From Cryobacterium tagatosivorans (GTDB lineage: Bacteria > Actinomycetota > Actinomycetes > Actinomycetales > Microbacteriaceae), in the NCBI RefSeq assembly GCF_004402215.1, contig NZ_SOEZ01000063.1, positions 1-64,000 on the forward strand: DNA of 64,000 nt. The letters are read 5' to 3'. The notes below the pieces were generated by a model. It had not been told where the DNA came from. It made no database searches and was given only the letters and a program-made list of their open reading frames with translations. A program made the translations under genes and the position numbers. The stretch's first letter is position 1, and each line of letters starts with the position of its first letter. Positions 7,571-21,297 of the stretch are shown here, in pieces.

Positions 7571-7592
7571 CCCCCCATCTTCCCCTTTCTTT

Positions 7593-7661
7593 CCACCGCG
7601 AAACCGCAGTCGTGCACGTTATTCGGGGGTTTTAGCGCGCACAACTGCGGTTTCGCGGTGG
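7593..7661. repeat. Palindromic repeat family A, copy 1
   Basis: Arms CCACCGCGAAACCGCAGTCG... (7593-7615) and ...TGCGGTTTCGCGGTGG (7639-7661) are 23 bp long with one mismatch. The spacer contains TTATTCGG..GTTTTA, shared with the copies at 49082-49149 and 58339-58405. It lies between the spermidine-synthase-like gene and the rpoB promoter. Confidence 0.85.
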
Positions 7662-7908
7662 AGGGAAGCGGGCTTATACCTGAGAATTTGCACAAGGTCA
7701 AGAATCCAGTGGACACGGCGATTCAAAAACAATATGATGGACCATTGCGCTCCCAGATTAACCTCTGCCTTCATATTGCGGTCGGCTTTGCGTGCTCAAG
7801 CCAACTTGCGGCACATCTTCCATGAGGTCTCAGAACCTCAGAGGGTCTGTGGAGTAAATCCCTTAATAACAGTAACTAGGCCTGACGGGGTCCACGGAGG
7901 TTATTTTC
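7662..7908 (+). other. rpoB promoter and leader region
   Basis: About 250 bp with no open frame that I can support. It is clearly richer in A and T than the flanking genes. It holds the promoter at 7710-7738 and a leader of about 160 bases ending in the rpoB ribosome site GGAGG at 7896-7900. No attenuator hairpin with a T-tract was evident. Confidence 0.7.
7710..7738 (+). promoter_or_regulatory. Probable housekeeping-sigma promoter of rpoBC
   Basis: TGGACA (7710-7715) and TATGAT (7733-7738) are separated by 17 bp; each matches the TTGACA/TATAAT consensus at 5 of 6 positions. Transcription would start at about 7745, giving a leader of about 160 bases before rpoB. Confidence 0.65.
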
Positions 7909-10900
7909 TTGGCTGCTGCGCGCAACGCAACCACCAACTCACCCAAGAACGGTCGCTCAGCAGAGCGTCTTTCGTTCGCAAAGATCAGCGACAACCTCAC
8001 TGTTCCGGATCTGCTCGCTTTGCAGACCGAGAGCTTTGACTGGCTTGTCGGGAACGACATCTGGAAGGCGCGCCTCGCTGAGGCGCAGAAGGCCGGTCGT
8101 CAGGACCTGCCCAGCCGCACCGGACTCGACGAAATCTTCGAAGAGATCTCTCCCATCGAGGACCTCGGCGAAACGATGCAGTTGTCGTTCACCAACCCGG
8201 AGCTCGAGCCGGAGAAGTACACCATTGACGAGTGCAAGGAAAAGGGCAAGACCTACTCCGCACCGCTCTATGTGAACGCTGAGTTCATGAACCACCTCAC
8301 CGGTGAGATCAAGACCCAGACCGTGTTCATGGGTGACTTCCCCCTCATGACGCCCAAGGGCACCTTCGTGATCAACGGCACCGAGCGTGTCGTCGTCTCA
8401 CAGCTCGTGCGTTCGCCCGGCGTCTACTTCGACCGCCAGCAGGAGAAGACCTCCGACAAGGACATCTACTCCGCTCGCGTCATCCCTAGCCGTGGTGCCT
8501 GGCTCGAATTCGAGATCGACAAGCGCGACCAGGTCGGCGTCCGCATCGACCGCAAGCGCAAGCAGTCCGTCACCGTCTTCCTCAAGGCGCTCGGACTGAC
8601 CAGCGAGGAAATCCTCGAGGAGTTCAAGGGCTTCGCGTCCATCGAGCTCACCCTCGAGAAGGACAACATCCTCACCAAGGAAGAAGCCCTCAAGGACATC
8701 TACCGCAAGCTCCGCCCGGGCGAGCAGGTTGCCGCCGAGGCCGCACGCGCGCTCCTGGACAACTTCTTCTTCAACTCCAAGCGCTACGACCTGGCCAAGG
8801 TTGGTCGTTACAAGATCAACCGCAAGCTCGGCCTCGAGGCCCCGCTGAGCGACTCCGTACTGACCCTCCAGGACATCCTGGCCACGATCAAGTACCTCGT
8901 CGCGCTGCACGACAACCAGACGACGATCGTCGGCACCCGCGAGGGCAAGAAGACCGACATCCGGATCGACATCGACGACATCGACCACTTCGGTAACCGT
9001 CGTATCCGCGCCGTCGGCGAGCTGATCCAGAACCAGGTCCGCACCGGCCTGTCCCGCATGGAGCGCGTCGTTCGCGAGCGCATGACCACGCAGGACATCG
9101 AAGCGATCACCCCGCAGACCCTGATCAACGTGCGCCCCGTCGTCGCCGCGATCAAGGAGTTCTTCGGTACCTCGCAGCTCTCGCAGTTCATGGACCAGAA
9201 CAACCCGCTCGCCGGACTGACGCACAAGCGTCGCCTGTCCGCGCTGGGCCCGGGTGGTCTGTCCCGTGACCGTGCCGGCGTCGAGGTGCGAGACGTTCAC
9301 CCCTCGCACTACGGCCGCATGTGCCCGATCGAGACCCCGGAAGGCCCGAACATCGGCCTGATCGGTTCGCTCGCCTCGTTCGCGCGGATCAACGCCTTCG
9401 GTTTCATCGAGACCCCGTACCGTCGCGTTGTCAACGGCAACGTCACCACGGACATCGACTACCTGACCGCGTCCGAGGAAGACGAGTACATCGTCGCCCA
9501 GGCAAACGCGCCGCTCACCAAGGACTCGCACTTCGCCGAGACCCGCGTGCTGGCCCGTAAGAAGGGTGGAGAGGTCGACCTCTTCCCCGCGGACGAAATC
9601 GGCTACATGGATGTCTCGCCGCGCCAGATGGTGTCGGTCGCGACCTCGCTCATCCCGTTCCTCGAGCACGACGATGCCAACCGCGCGCTCATGGGCGCCA
9701 ACATGCAGCGCCAGGCCGTGCCGCTTCTGCTCAGCGACAGCCCGCTCGTCGGAACCGGTATGGAGGTCTTCGCGGCCATCGACGCCGGTGACGTGCTCAC
9801 CGCCGACAAGGCCGGTGTGGTCATGGAGGTTTCGGCCGACGTCGTCACCATCCAGCTGGACGAGGGCGGAACGCAGGACTACTACCTGCGCAAGTTCGCC
9901 CGCTCCAACCAGGGAACGAGCTACAACCACCGCGTCATCGTCAATGCGGGCGACCGCATTGAGGTCGGCGAGGTCATCGCCGATGGCCCGGCCACCGACA
10001 ACGGAGAGCTCGCCCTCGGGAAGAACCTCCTCGTGGCATTCATGCCGTGGGAGGGTCACAACTTCGAGGACGCGATCATCCTGAGCCAGAACCTGGTGAA
10101 GGATGACACCCTCTCCTCGATTCACATCGAGGAGTACGAGGTCGACGCCCGCGACACCAAGCTGGGCAAGGAAGAGATCACCCGCGACCTGCCCAACGTG
10201 TCGCCTGACCTCCTCGCCGACCTCGACGAGCGTGGCATCATCCGGATCGGCGCAGAGGTTCGCCCCGGCGACATCCTCGTGGGCAAGGTCACGCCGAAGG
10301 GCGAGACCGAGCTTTCCGCCGAGGAGCGCCTGCTGCGCGCCATCTTCAACGAGAAGAGCCGCGAAGTTCGCGACACGAGCCTGAAGGTTCCCCACGGTGA
10401 GCGCGGCACGATCATCGGCGTCAAGGTGTTCGACTCGCAGGATGGCGACGACGAGCTCGGCTCGGGCGTCAACCAGCGCGTTGCCGTCTTCATCGCCCAG
10501 AAGCGCAAGATCACCGAGGGTGACAAGCTCGCAGGCCGTCACGGCAACAAGGGTGTCATCTCCAAGATCCTGCCCGTCGAGGACATGCCGTTCCTCGCCG
10601 ACGGAACCCCGGTTGACATCATCCTCAACCCGCTGGGTATCCCCGGTCGGATGAACTTCGGTCAGGTGCTCGAGACCCACCTCGGCTGGATCGCCAAGCA
10701 GGGCTGGAACGTCGAGGGCAAGCCCAAGTGGGCCGCCAAGCTCCCCGAGAAAGCGCACAGCGCCGCCCCGGGCACCAAGGTTGCGACCCCGGTGTTCGAC
10801 GGCGCGCTCGAGGCCGAGATCGAGGGTCTGCTGGACTCGACGACCAAGACCCGCGATGGCGACCGCCTGATCGACTCCACCGGAAAGACCATGCTGTTCG

Positions 10901-11400
10901 ATGGCCGCTCCGGCGAGCCGTTCCCGCGGCCGATCTCCGTTGGCTACATGTACATCCTGAAGCTCCACCACCTGGTTGACGACAAGATTCACGCACGTTC
11001 GACCGGCCCGTACTCCATGATCACGCAGCAGCCGCTGGGTGGTAAGGCACAGTTCGGTGGACAGCGTTTCGGTGAGATGGAGGTGTGGGCGCTCGAAGCA
11101 TACGGAGCCGCTTACGCCCTGCAGGAACTCCTGACCATCAAGTCGGACGACATCCTCGGCCGCGTCAAGGTGTACGAAGCGATCGTCAAGGGCGAGAACA
11201 TCCAGGAGCCCGGTATCCCCGAGAGCTTCAAGGTTCTGATCAAGGAAATGCAGTCGCTGTGCCTGAACGTCGAGGTGCTCTCGGCCGACGGAACCGCAGT
11301 CAGCCTGCGCGACACGGATGACGAGGTCTTCCGCGCTGCGGAGGAACTGGGCATCAACATTTCCACCCGGTTTGAGTCGTCGTCCATCGACGACATCTAA
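7909..11400 (+). CDS. rpoB: DNA-directed RNA polymerase subunit beta
   Basis: 1163 residues, the usual length for actinobacterial beta subunit, which forms the catalytic core with beta-prime. The rifampicin-binding region starts at about residue 422 ([20 protein letters not shown]) and has the wild-type D429, H439 and S444, equivalent to E. coli D516, H526 and S531, so this strain should be rifampicin-sensitive at this locus. Later conserved blocks include [19 protein letters not shown] and [21 protein letters not shown] start at 7909 with GGAGG 8 bases upstream. rpoC follows after 46 bp. Confidence 0.98.
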   Translation: MAAARNATTNSPKNGRSAERLSFAKISDNLTVPDLLALQTESFDWLVGNDIWKARLAEAQKAGRQDLPSRTGLDEIFEEISPIEDLGETMQLSFTNPELEPEKYTIDECKEKGKTYSAPLYVNAEFMNHLTGEIKTQTVFMGDFPLMTPKGTFVINGTERVVVSQLVRSPGVYFDRQQEKTSDKDIYSARVIPSRGAWLEFEIDKRDQVGVRIDRKRKQSVTVFLKALGLTSEEILEEFKGFASIELTLEKDNILTKEEALKDIYRKLRPGEQVAAEAARALLDNFFFNSKRYDLAKVGRYKINRKLGLEAPLSDSVLTLQDILATIKYLVALHDNQTTIVGTREGKKTDIRIDIDDIDHFGNRRIRAVGELIQNQVRTGLSRMERVVRERMTTQDIEAITPQTLINVRPVVAAIKEFFGTSQLSQFMDQNNPLAGLTHKRRLSALGPGGLSRDRAGVEVRDVHPSHYGRMCPIETPEGPNIGLIGSLASFARINAFGFIETPYRRVVNGNVTTDIDYLTASEEDEYIVAQANAPLTKDSHFAETRVLARKKGGEVDLFPADEIGYMDVSPRQMVSVATSLIPFLEHDDANRALMGANMQRQAVPLLLSDSPLVGTGMEVFAAIDAGDVLTADKAGVVMEVSADVVTIQLDEGGTQDYYLRKFARSNQGTSYNHRVIVNAGDRIEVGEVIADGPATDNGELALGKNLLVAFMPWEGHNFEDAIILSQNLVKDDTLSSIHIEEYEVDARDTKLGKEEITRDLPNVSPDLLADLDERGIIRIGAEVRPGDILVGKVTPKGETELSAEERLLRAIFNEKSREVRDTSLKVPHGERGTIIGVKVFDSQDGDDELGSGVNQRVAVFIAQKRKITEGDKLAGRHGNKGVISKILPVEDMPFLADGTPVDIILNPLGIPGRMNFGQVLETHLGWIAKQGWNVEGKPKWAAKLPEKAHSAAPGTKVATPVFDGALEAEIEGLLDSTTKTRDGDRLIDSTGKTMLFDGRSGEPFPRPISVGYMYILKLHHLVDDKIHARSTGPYSMITQQPLGGKAQFGGQRFGEMEVWALEAYGAAYALQELLTIKSDDILGRVKVYEAIVKGENIQEPGIPESFKVLIKEMQSLCLNVEVLSADGTAVSLRDTDDEVFRAAEELGINISTRFESSSIDDI

Positions 11401-11446
11401 ACCAGGCCACTGACGAAAACTTCGAAAAACTTTCCAAGGAGAGAAA

Positions 11447-15343
<3,897 letters not shown>

Positions 15344-15359
15344 TACCGAGCCCGCTCCT

Positions 15360-15393
15360 CGGATGGCCCCCTGCTTCGGCAGGGGGCCATCCG
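15360..15393 (+). terminator. Strong hairpin terminator after rpoC
   Basis: A perfect 15-bp stem CGGATGGCCCCCTGC with a TTCG tetraloop, 17 bp after the rpoC stop. The downstream tail is not T-rich, as is common in high-GC actinobacteria. It separates the rpoBC operon from the following secreted-protein gene and the pilus locus. Confidence 0.85.
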
Positions 15394-15441
15394 CCGTTAA
15401 CGGGGACCGATAAGGTAGAGCCAATCTCAAAGGGGAATCCG

Positions 15442-16161
15442 TTGGCCGCTGCACGACCTCGACCCGCGCCGACGTTCCCGGGCGCAGGACGCCCGGCCGC
15501 GGCGCCCCGGCCGTGGGTTTTCGTGGTGCTCGCCATCGCCGGGCTCGCGGTCGCCGCCCTGGTCGTCCTGGCCCTCATGCCCCGGGGGAACAGCCCGGCT
15601 GGCCCGGCCGGCCCTAACGCCCCCGCCGCGCGCCCTGTGCCCAGCTCGCCCGCGACCGCGTTGCCGATCACGCCGACACCCACGCCGGTTCCCGACGACG
15701 GGACTCCGCGGCCCGCCGGCTGCGACGAGCTCTACAGCCCGTCGATGGTGGAAGCCATGGGCGACCTCGTGCTCAACCCAGCCTGGAGCGCGGCGCCGGG
15801 CACCGAGGTGCTCTATGGCACCGACGACGCGCAGCTCCGCGGGATCATCGACACGGCCGAGCACCTGAACTGCATCTGGGGCACTGCGGAGGGCGGCTCG
15901 GACACCGGCCTCGTCACCGACCTCGTCTGGGTCACGCCGGAGCAGAGCGCGACGGTCAAGGCCCGGCTCGATGAGGCCGGCCTCCGCTGCTATGAGGAGC
16001 TCGAAGGCCTGCGCTGCATTGCGCAGGAGACCGCCGAGGCCGGAACGTTCGGCGAATCGCACTTCCTGCGCGACGGCATCTGGCTGGCGACGAAATACAC
16101 GAACGCCGGCCCGGACGGCTACACGCACGACATCATCGGCAACGTCTGGAAGGACGCGTAG
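15442..16161 (+). CDS. Membrane-anchored extracytoplasmic protein of unknown function
   Basis: 239 residues. A short Pro/Arg-rich cytoplasmic lead, one membrane helix at about residues 25-46 (VFVVLAIAGLAVAALVVLAL), then a Pro/Ala/Thr-rich linker (TPTPTPVPDD) and a compact C-terminal domain of about 145 residues. That domain has four Cys (CDELYS, NCIWG, RCYEE, RCIAQ), suggesting disulfides outside the cell. I do not recognise the fold. TTG start at 15442 with AAAGGGGA about 9 bases before. It sits between the rpoC terminator and pilB; a link to the pili is possible but unsupported. Confidence 0.7.
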   Translation: MAAARPRPAPTFPGAGRPAAAPRPWVFVVLAIAGLAVAALVVLALMPRGNSPAGPAGPNAPAARPVPSSPATALPITPTPTPVPDDGTPRPAGCDELYSPSMVEAMGDLVLNPAWSAAPGTEVLYGTDDAQLRGIIDTAEHLNCIWGTAEGGSDTGLVTDLVWVTPEQSATVKARLDEAGLRCYEELEGLRCIAQETAEAGTFGESHFLRDGIWLATKYTNAGPDGYTHDIIGNVWKDA

Positions 16162-16326
16162 CTCCGCGAACCAGCCGGCACCGATAGTCACCCCCAGATT
16201 GCGGGACTGTCAAGCGTGTCGGAGCGCCGGTACCGTTAGCCTTGACCTAGATCCACACCCCGGGCGTCGACTGACCTGCACCGCCCGACGGTTTCGCCGC
16301 AGCGTCCAGCCCGGGGGGAGGATCAC
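16162..16326 (+). other. Spacer before the pilus locus
   Basis: 165 bp without a gene. A weak promoter candidate is TGTCAA (16208-16213), 17 bp, then TACCGT (16231-16236); only the -10 is respectable. GGGGGGAGG at 16315-16323 is the pilB ribosome site. I could not find a convincing regulator site. Confidence 0.35.
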
Positions 16327-17997
16327 GTGGCAACCCTGACCGAAATCCTCATCCTGCACGGCCTGCTTCCCATCGAGGTCCTCGACACCCTGATGGCCGG
16401 CGACCCGGCTGACGAGAGCGCCGTGCGCGCCCTGGTCAAGAGCGGCGTGATCAGCGAAATCCAGTTCGCCAAGGCCGTCGCTGCCCAGGCCAACCTGCCG
16501 TTCGTCGAGCTGATCGACTACCCGGTCGACCGCCTCGCCGTCTCGCTCGTGCCCGCGGCCGTGTGCCGCCGCCACAACGTGCTCCCGCTCCGGATCGACG
16601 GCGGCCACCTCGTGCTCGCCATGGTCGACCCCGGCAACGTTTTCGCCATCGACGACGTCCGCGAAGCGGCCCGGATGCGCGTGGTCCCGGTCGTGGCCGA
16701 ACGCTCCGACCTGCTCGGCGCACTCGCCCGCTACCACCGCGCCGACGACGAACTCAGCGACCTCACCTCCACGCTGGAGGAGGAGAGCGCGGCGCTGGAC
16801 AGCTCCTCGTTCGGGCTCGCCGACTCCGCCGAGGACGACGCGCCGATCGTGCGGTTCGTCAACCTGCTGGTCAGCCAGGCCATCCAGGACCTGGCCTCGG
16901 ACATCCACATCGAGCCGGCCGAGCACAACCTGCGCGTGCGCTACCGCATCGACGGCGTGCTGCACGAGATGCAGACCGCACCCAAGAGCATCCAGAACGG
17001 CGTGATCTCGCGGCTCAAGATCATGAGCGACATCGACATCGCCGAGCGGCGCAAACCGCAGGACGGCCGCATGTCGGTCAGCCACGGCGGCCGCAAGATC
17101 GACCTGCGCGTGGCGACCCTACCCACCGTGTGGGGCGAGAAGATCGTCATGCGCATCCTGGACAACTCGAACACGAGCATGAGCCTGAAAGACCTCAACC
17201 TGCTCGACTACAACTACGAGGCCTTCAAGACGGCGTACTCCAAGCCGTACGGGATGATCCTGGTGACCGGGCCCACGGGTTCGGGCAAGTCGACGACGCT
17301 CTACACGACCCTGAATTCGGTCGCCCGGCCGGAGATCAACGTGATCACCGTCGAGGACCCGGTCGAGTACCGGATGGCCGGCATCAACCAGGTGCAGGTG
17401 AACGTCAAGGCCGGCCTGACCTTCGCCAGCGCGCTGCGCTCGATCCTCCGCTCCGACCCCGACGTGGTGCTGCTGGGCGAGATCCGCGACCACGAGACCG
17501 CGCAGATCGCCATCGAGGCCGCCCTCACCGGCCACCTCGTGCTCTCCACGCTGCACACCAACAACGCGCCGAGCGCGATCACCCGCCTCACCGAGATGGG
17601 CATCGAACCCTTCCTGGTGGGCTCCGCCCTCGACTGCGTGGTGGCCCAGCGCCTCGCCCGCCGCCTCTGCGCACGATGCAAGGCGCCCGGCGCGCACGAC
17701 GCCGACGAGCTGCAGAGCCTCGGCATCTTCTTCGATCCGTCTCTTCCGCCGCCGCCGATCTACCAGCCGGTCGGATGCGCGAGCTGTTCCAACACCGGCT
17801 ACCGAGGGCGCGTCGCCGTGCACGAGGTCATGACGGTCTCCGAAGAGATCGAACGGCTCACCGTTGCCCGCGCGTCCAGCGCGGACATCTCCCGGGCCGC
17901 CAGGGAGCAGGGAATGCTCACCCTGCGTGAAGACGGCTGGGCGAAGGTCCGGCTTGGTTTGACGTCCATTGAGGAAATTCTGCGAGTGGTCGCATAG
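16327..17997 (+). CDS. pilB: Type IV pilus assembly (extension) ATPase PilB
   Basis: 556 residues of the GspE/PilB family, the cytoplasmic motor that drives pilin polymerisation. The N-terminal T2SSE_N-like domain occupies about residues 1-150. In the ATPase domain the Walker A GPTGSGKS is at 315-322, followed by an Asp box (TVEDPVEYRM), Walker B (VVLLGEIRDHETAQIA) and a His box (LSTLHTNNAPSAI). A tetracysteine zinc motif, C448-x-x-C451 and C484-x-x-C487, is typical of PilB and absent from PilT, fixing the role as extension ATPase. GTG start with a purine-rich site GGGGGGAGG. First gene of the pilus operon; pilT follows after 19 bp. Confidence 0.95.
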   Translation: MATLTEILILHGLLPIEVLDTLMAGDPADESAVRALVKSGVISEIQFAKAVAAQANLPFVELIDYPVDRLAVSLVPAAVCRRHNVLPLRIDGGHLVLAMVDPGNVFAIDDVREAARMRVVPVVAERSDLLGALARYHRADDELSDLTSTLEEESAALDSSSFGLADSAEDDAPIVRFVNLLVSQAIQDLASDIHIEPAEHNLRVRYRIDGVLHEMQTAPKSIQNGVISRLKIMSDIDIAERRKPQDGRMSVSHGGRKIDLRVATLPTVWGEKIVMRILDNSNTSMSLKDLNLLDYNYEAFKTAYSKPYGMILVTGPTGSGKSTTLYTTLNSVARPEINVITVEDPVEYRMAGINQVQVNVKAGLTFASALRSILRSDPDVVLLGEIRDHETAQIAIEAALTGHLVLSTLHTNNAPSAITRLTEMGIEPFLVGSALDCVVAQRLARRLCARCKAPGAHDADELQSLGIFFDPSLPPPPIYQPVGCASCSNTGYRGRVAVHEVMTVSEEIERLTVARASSADISRAAREQGMLTLREDGWAKVRLGLTSIEEILRVVA

Positions 17998-18016
17998 TGC
18001 AAAAGGGGAAGTCCGC

Positions 18017-19426
18017 ATGAACCAGCCCATCTACGAGATTCCGGTGACGCCGCCGGGCACCACAGCGGCCAGCTGGAGCCTCAGCGAGCCCGACACCGGG
18101 CTGGCCGCGGCTGCAGCTGCCGCGGCTGCCGAGGCCGCGGGGGCGACCGAGGTGGAACCGGACTTCAACACGCCGGCGCTGCGCCAGCCTTCCGGTCTTC
18201 CCGACGGGCAGCGCGGTCAGTTCGGCGGCGTCGCCGAGGCGGAGATCGTGACCTTCGCCGATCGCCCGCGCCGCAGCCGCGCCGGCGACACGAACGCGCC
18301 CGACCCCGACCTCATGGGCGCCCTCGCCGAGGTGCTCGACCTCAACGCCTCGGACCTGCACGTCACGGTCGGCGCACCGCCGAGCATCCGCGTCGACGGC
18401 GGCCTCCGGCCCATTGAAGGCTCGACCAAGTGGATGCGCGACAAGGTGCTGTCGGCGCTCTACAGCATCCTCACCCCGGCGCAGCGGGAGGAGTTCGAGC
18501 GTGAACTCGAACTCGACTTCGCCTACACCGCCGGCGGGGCGCGGTTCCGGGTGAACTACTACCAGCAGCGCAGCTCGATCGGCGGCGCCTTCCGGCTGAT
18601 CCCGCGCGAGATCAAGCAGCTGAAGGACCTGGGCGTGCCCGAGTCGGTGGCCCAGTTCGCCGCGATCCCGCGTGGCCTCGTTCTCGTCACCGGCCCCACC
18701 GGTTCGGGCAAGTCGACCACCCTGGCCGCGCTTGTCGACCTGGTCAACCGCACCCGCGCCGACCACATCGTCACCGTCGAGGACCCGATCGAGTTCCTGC
18801 ACCGGCACCAGAAGTCCTTGGTCAACCAGCGCGAGGTCGGCAGCGACACGCACAGCTTCGCCTCCGCGCTCAAGCACGTGCTGCGGCAGGACCCCGACGT
18901 CATCCTGATCGGTGAGCTGCGCGACCTGGAGACCATCTCGGTCGCCCTGACCGCCGCAGAGACCGGCCACCTCGTCTTCGCCACCCTGCACACGCAGTCG
19001 GCCGCGCAGACGATCGACCGGGTCATCGACGTCTTCCCACCGCACCAGCAGGGCCAGGTGCGGGCGCAACTCGCGGCCACCCTGCAGGGCGTCGTCTGCC
19101 AGACCCTGGTGAAGAAGGTCGGCGGCGGACGCGTGGTCGCCACCGAGGTGCTCGTCACGACCTCCGGAATCGCGAACCTCATCCGCGAGGGCAAGACCTA
19201 CCAGATCGCCTCCGCGATGCAGGCCGGTCGCGCCCAGGGCATGCACACCATGGACCAGCACCTGGCCGAACTCGTCAACTCCGGCCTGATCACTCGCCAC
19301 TCGGCGGAGGAAAAGGCCCAGGACTTGGAGGGCCTCGCCCAACTCATCCGCCGGGTCGACCCCACCGATGATCCGATGGCCGGCGGCATTGACTTCGGCG
19401 ACTCCTTCTCGCCCAAGGGCAAGTAA
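18017..19426 (+). CDS. pilT: Type IV pilus twitching (retraction) ATPase PilT
   Basis: 469 residues. After an unusual Ala-rich N-terminal extension of about 90 residues comes a full PilT core: ASDLHVTVGAPPSIRVDGGL, Walker A GPTGSGKS at 226-233, TVEDPIEFLHRH, LIGELRDLETI, and the PilT signature region NLIREGKTYQIASAMQAG. There is no tetracysteine motif. PilT powers pilus retraction and so twitching and DNA uptake in other bacteria. ATG 18017 is chosen for AAAAGGGGAA 8 bases upstream. The stop codon directly abuts the GTG of pilC. The N-terminal extension is not part of the standard family and may bind another platform protein. Confidence 0.94.
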   Translation: MNQPIYEIPVTPPGTTAASWSLSEPDTGLAAAAAAAAAEAAGATEVEPDFNTPALRQPSGLPDGQRGQFGGVAEAEIVTFADRPRRSRAGDTNAPDPDLMGALAEVLDLNASDLHVTVGAPPSIRVDGGLRPIEGSTKWMRDKVLSALYSILTPAQREEFERELELDFAYTAGGARFRVNYYQQRSSIGGAFRLIPREIKQLKDLGVPESVAQFAAIPRGLVLVTGPTGSGKSTTLAALVDLVNRTRADHIVTVEDPIEFLHRHQKSLVNQREVGSDTHSFASALKHVLRQDPDVILIGELRDLETISVALTAAETGHLVFATLHTQSAAQTIDRVIDVFPPHQQGQVRAQLAATLQGVVCQTLVKKVGGGRVVATEVLVTTSGIANLIREGKTYQIASAMQAGRAQGMHTMDQHLAELVNSGLITRHSAEEKAQDLEGLAQLIRRVDPTDDPMAGGIDFGDSFSPKGK

Positions 19427-20656
19427 GTGGCCACCAGCCTGGCCTTCGCCTACAAGGGCCGCAACGCGGCCGGCAAGGTCGTCAAGGGGCGGCTGGACGC
19501 CGCCTCGGAGGCAGCGGCCATGGGCCGCATGCGCACCATGGGGCTGGCGCCGATCACCGTGTCCGAGGTCCCGGTGGGCACCGGACTCAGCATGGAGATC
19601 AAGATCCCCGGCTTCGGCAAGGGGGTCGGGCTCAAGGACCTTGCCATCATGAGCCGTCAGATGGCGACCATGACCTCTGCCGGGCTGTCGCTGCTCCGCA
19701 CGCTCAACATCCTCTCGGAGCAGACCGAGAACAAGGAACTCGCACGAATCCTCACGACGATCCGTAATGACGTGGAAACCGGCGTCTCACTTTCCGAGGC
19801 GATGGACAAACACAACACGGTCTTCCCGCCGATCATGATCAACCTGGTCAAGGCGGGCGAGACGGGTGGGTTCCTGGAGAACTCGCTCAACTCGGTCGCC
19901 GGAAACTTCGAATCGGAGGGCAAGCTTCGCGACACCATCAAGTCCGCGATGGCCTACCCGACAATCGTGCTGATCATGGCCGTCGTCGCCGTCATCGGCA
20001 TGCTGACGTTCATCGTGCCCGTGTTCGAGAAGATGTTTGCGGGGTTCGGCGGCCAGCTGCCGGGGCCAACGATGGTGCTTGTTGTGCTCTCGAAGGCGAT
20101 GGTCTGGCTGCTACCCCTGCTCATCGTCGGCGGAATCGTGTTCACGGTCTGGTGGAAGAAGAACAAGCACACGGAAGCCGTGCGCAAGATCGTGGACCCG
20201 CTCAAGCTCAAGCTGCCTGTCTTCGGCCCGTTGATGACGAAGCTCGCGATCGCGCGGTTCAGTCGCAACTTCTCAACGATGATCGGTGCCGGTGTTCCCA
20301 TCCTGCAATCGCTGAACATCGTCGGCGAGACGTCGGGTAATTATGTGGTGGAGTCCGCGCTCCGCAAGGTGCAGGAATCCGTGCGTCAAGGGAAGTCGAT
20401 CGCCGGGCCCCTGAGCCTGGAACCGGTCTTCCCCGCCATGGTGACGCAGATGATCGCTGTGGGCGAGGACGCCGGCGCCCTGGAACAGATGCTCGGCAAG
20501 ATCGCGGACTTCTACGACCAGGAGGTGCAGTCCACGGCCGAGCAGCTCACCGCCCTGATTGAGCCGCTCATGATCGCCTTCATCGGCGTCGTCGTGGGCG
20601 GCATGATCGTCGCGCTGTACATGCCCATGTTCAGCATCTTCGAGTACATCAAGTAG
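19427..20656 (+). CDS. pilC: Type IV pilus inner-membrane platform protein PilC
   Basis: 409 residues, two GspF domains. The first cytoplasmic domain (about 60-185) has FGKGVGLKDLAIMSRQMATM and MVKAGETGG-like (NLVKAGETGGFLENSL) blocks; the second (about 260-380) repeats this as FSRNFSTMIGAGVP and AVGEDAGALEQML. Membrane helices lie at about 180-205, 220-240 and the C-terminus (LMIAFIGVVVGGMIVALY). PilC couples the ATPases to pilin extraction. GTG start immediately follows the pilT TAA, so translation is coupled. Confidence 0.94.
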   Translation: MATSLAFAYKGRNAAGKVVKGRLDAASEAAAMGRMRTMGLAPITVSEVPVGTGLSMEIKIPGFGKGVGLKDLAIMSRQMATMTSAGLSLLRTLNILSEQTENKELARILTTIRNDVETGVSLSEAMDKHNTVFPPIMINLVKAGETGGFLENSLNSVAGNFESEGKLRDTIKSAMAYPTIVLIMAVVAVIGMLTFIVPVFEKMFAGFGGQLPGPTMVLVVLSKAMVWLLPLLIVGGIVFTVWWKKNKHTEAVRKIVDPLKLKLPVFGPLMTKLAIARFSRNFSTMIGAGVPILQSLNIVGETSGNYVVESALRKVQESVRQGKSIAGPLSLEPVFPAMVTQMIAVGEDAGALEQMLGKIADFYDQEVQSTAEQLTALIEPLMIAFIGVVVGGMIVALYMPMFSIFEYIK

Positions 20657-20657
20657 C

Positions 20658-20676
20658 CGCCCCCGCACTGGGGGCG
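20658..20676 (+). terminator. Hairpin between pilC and pilA
   Basis: CGCCCCC-GCACT-GGGGGCG, a 7-bp GC-only stem 1 bp after the pilC stop, without a T-tract. It could act as a partial terminator or as an mRNA-end stabiliser that sets pilA apart from the assembly genes. Confidence 0.5.
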
Positions 20677-20791
20677 CGTTATGCCGGAAAACCCCCTGTA
20701 AGTGGGATATTGCCCCACGCCGTGGCCCATAAGCTTCAAATCAGGCAACGCAAAAGCCTTTCCCAGCACCCATCCAGCAAAGGACACTCAC

Positions 20792-21199
20792 ATGATCAAA
20801 AGCATCACTGAGGCGCTTGCCCGCAAGCGTTCAGAACTCGGCAACAAGGAAAAGGGCTTCACGCTCATCGAGCTCCTCGTCGTCGTCATCATCATCGGCA
20901 TCCTCGCCGCCATCGCCATCCCGATCTTCCTCGGCCAGCAGGCTTCGGCCCGCGACGGCGCAGTGAAGTCGGACATCACCAACGCCAAGGTCGCCGCCGT
21001 CTCCTACATGGTCGACAATAACGGCACACCGCCGGCCGACGCTGCAGCCCTCACGGAATTCACGCCGGGTGCCGACTCCGCGATTGTTGTGAAGGCCACC
21101 GCCACCGGCTTCTGCATCTCTGGCAAGAGCGTCATCAACAATGACAAGACCTTCCGGGCGACCGACCTCACTGGGGTTGCCGAAGGCGCTGCCTGCTAA
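20792..21199 (+). CDS. pilA: Major type IV pilin (class III signal, type IVa)
   Basis: 135 residues. The leader of 22 residues ends K-G, then the mature N-terminus F-T-L-I-E (G22|F23, Glu5 at 27) and the hydrophobic helix LLVVVIIIGILAAIAIPIFL. The globular part is small, with one Cys pair (GFCISG and the C-terminal AAC) that can close a D-loop. These are features of type IVa major pilins; cleavage and N-methylation would be by the peptidase encoded at 23948. ATG 20792 has AAAGGA 7 bases upstream. Hairpins on both sides suggest separate, probably stronger expression than the rest. Confidence 0.93.
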   Translation: MIKSITEALARKRSELGNKEKGFTLIELLVVVIIIGILAAIAIPIFLGQQASARDGAVKSDITNAKVAAVSYMVDNNGTPPADAAALTEFTPGADSAIVVKATATGFCISGKSVINNDKTFRATDLTGVAEGAAC

Positions 21200-21215
21200 C
21201 TCAGCGCCAACCTAA

Positions 21216-21251
21216 AGCGGTGGGGTGCCGCGGTCGCGGCGCCCCACCGCT
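21216..21251 (+). terminator. Hairpin terminator after pilA
   Basis: AGCGGTGGGGTGCCGCG pairs with CGCGGCGCCCCACCGCT with one G-T wobble (17-bp stem, 2-base apex), starting 17 bp after the pilA stop. The stem is long and GC-rich with little T-tract; it should cut or limit read-through into the minor pilin genes. Confidence 0.75.
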
Positions 21252-21297
21252 ATCTCATTGATTGAAAACCATGGATTCCGAAGGGGCGGTCTGCGAA

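Noticed and set aside
9170-9240. Rifampicin-resistance substitution in rpoB
   Set aside because: D429, H439 and S444 are all wild type.
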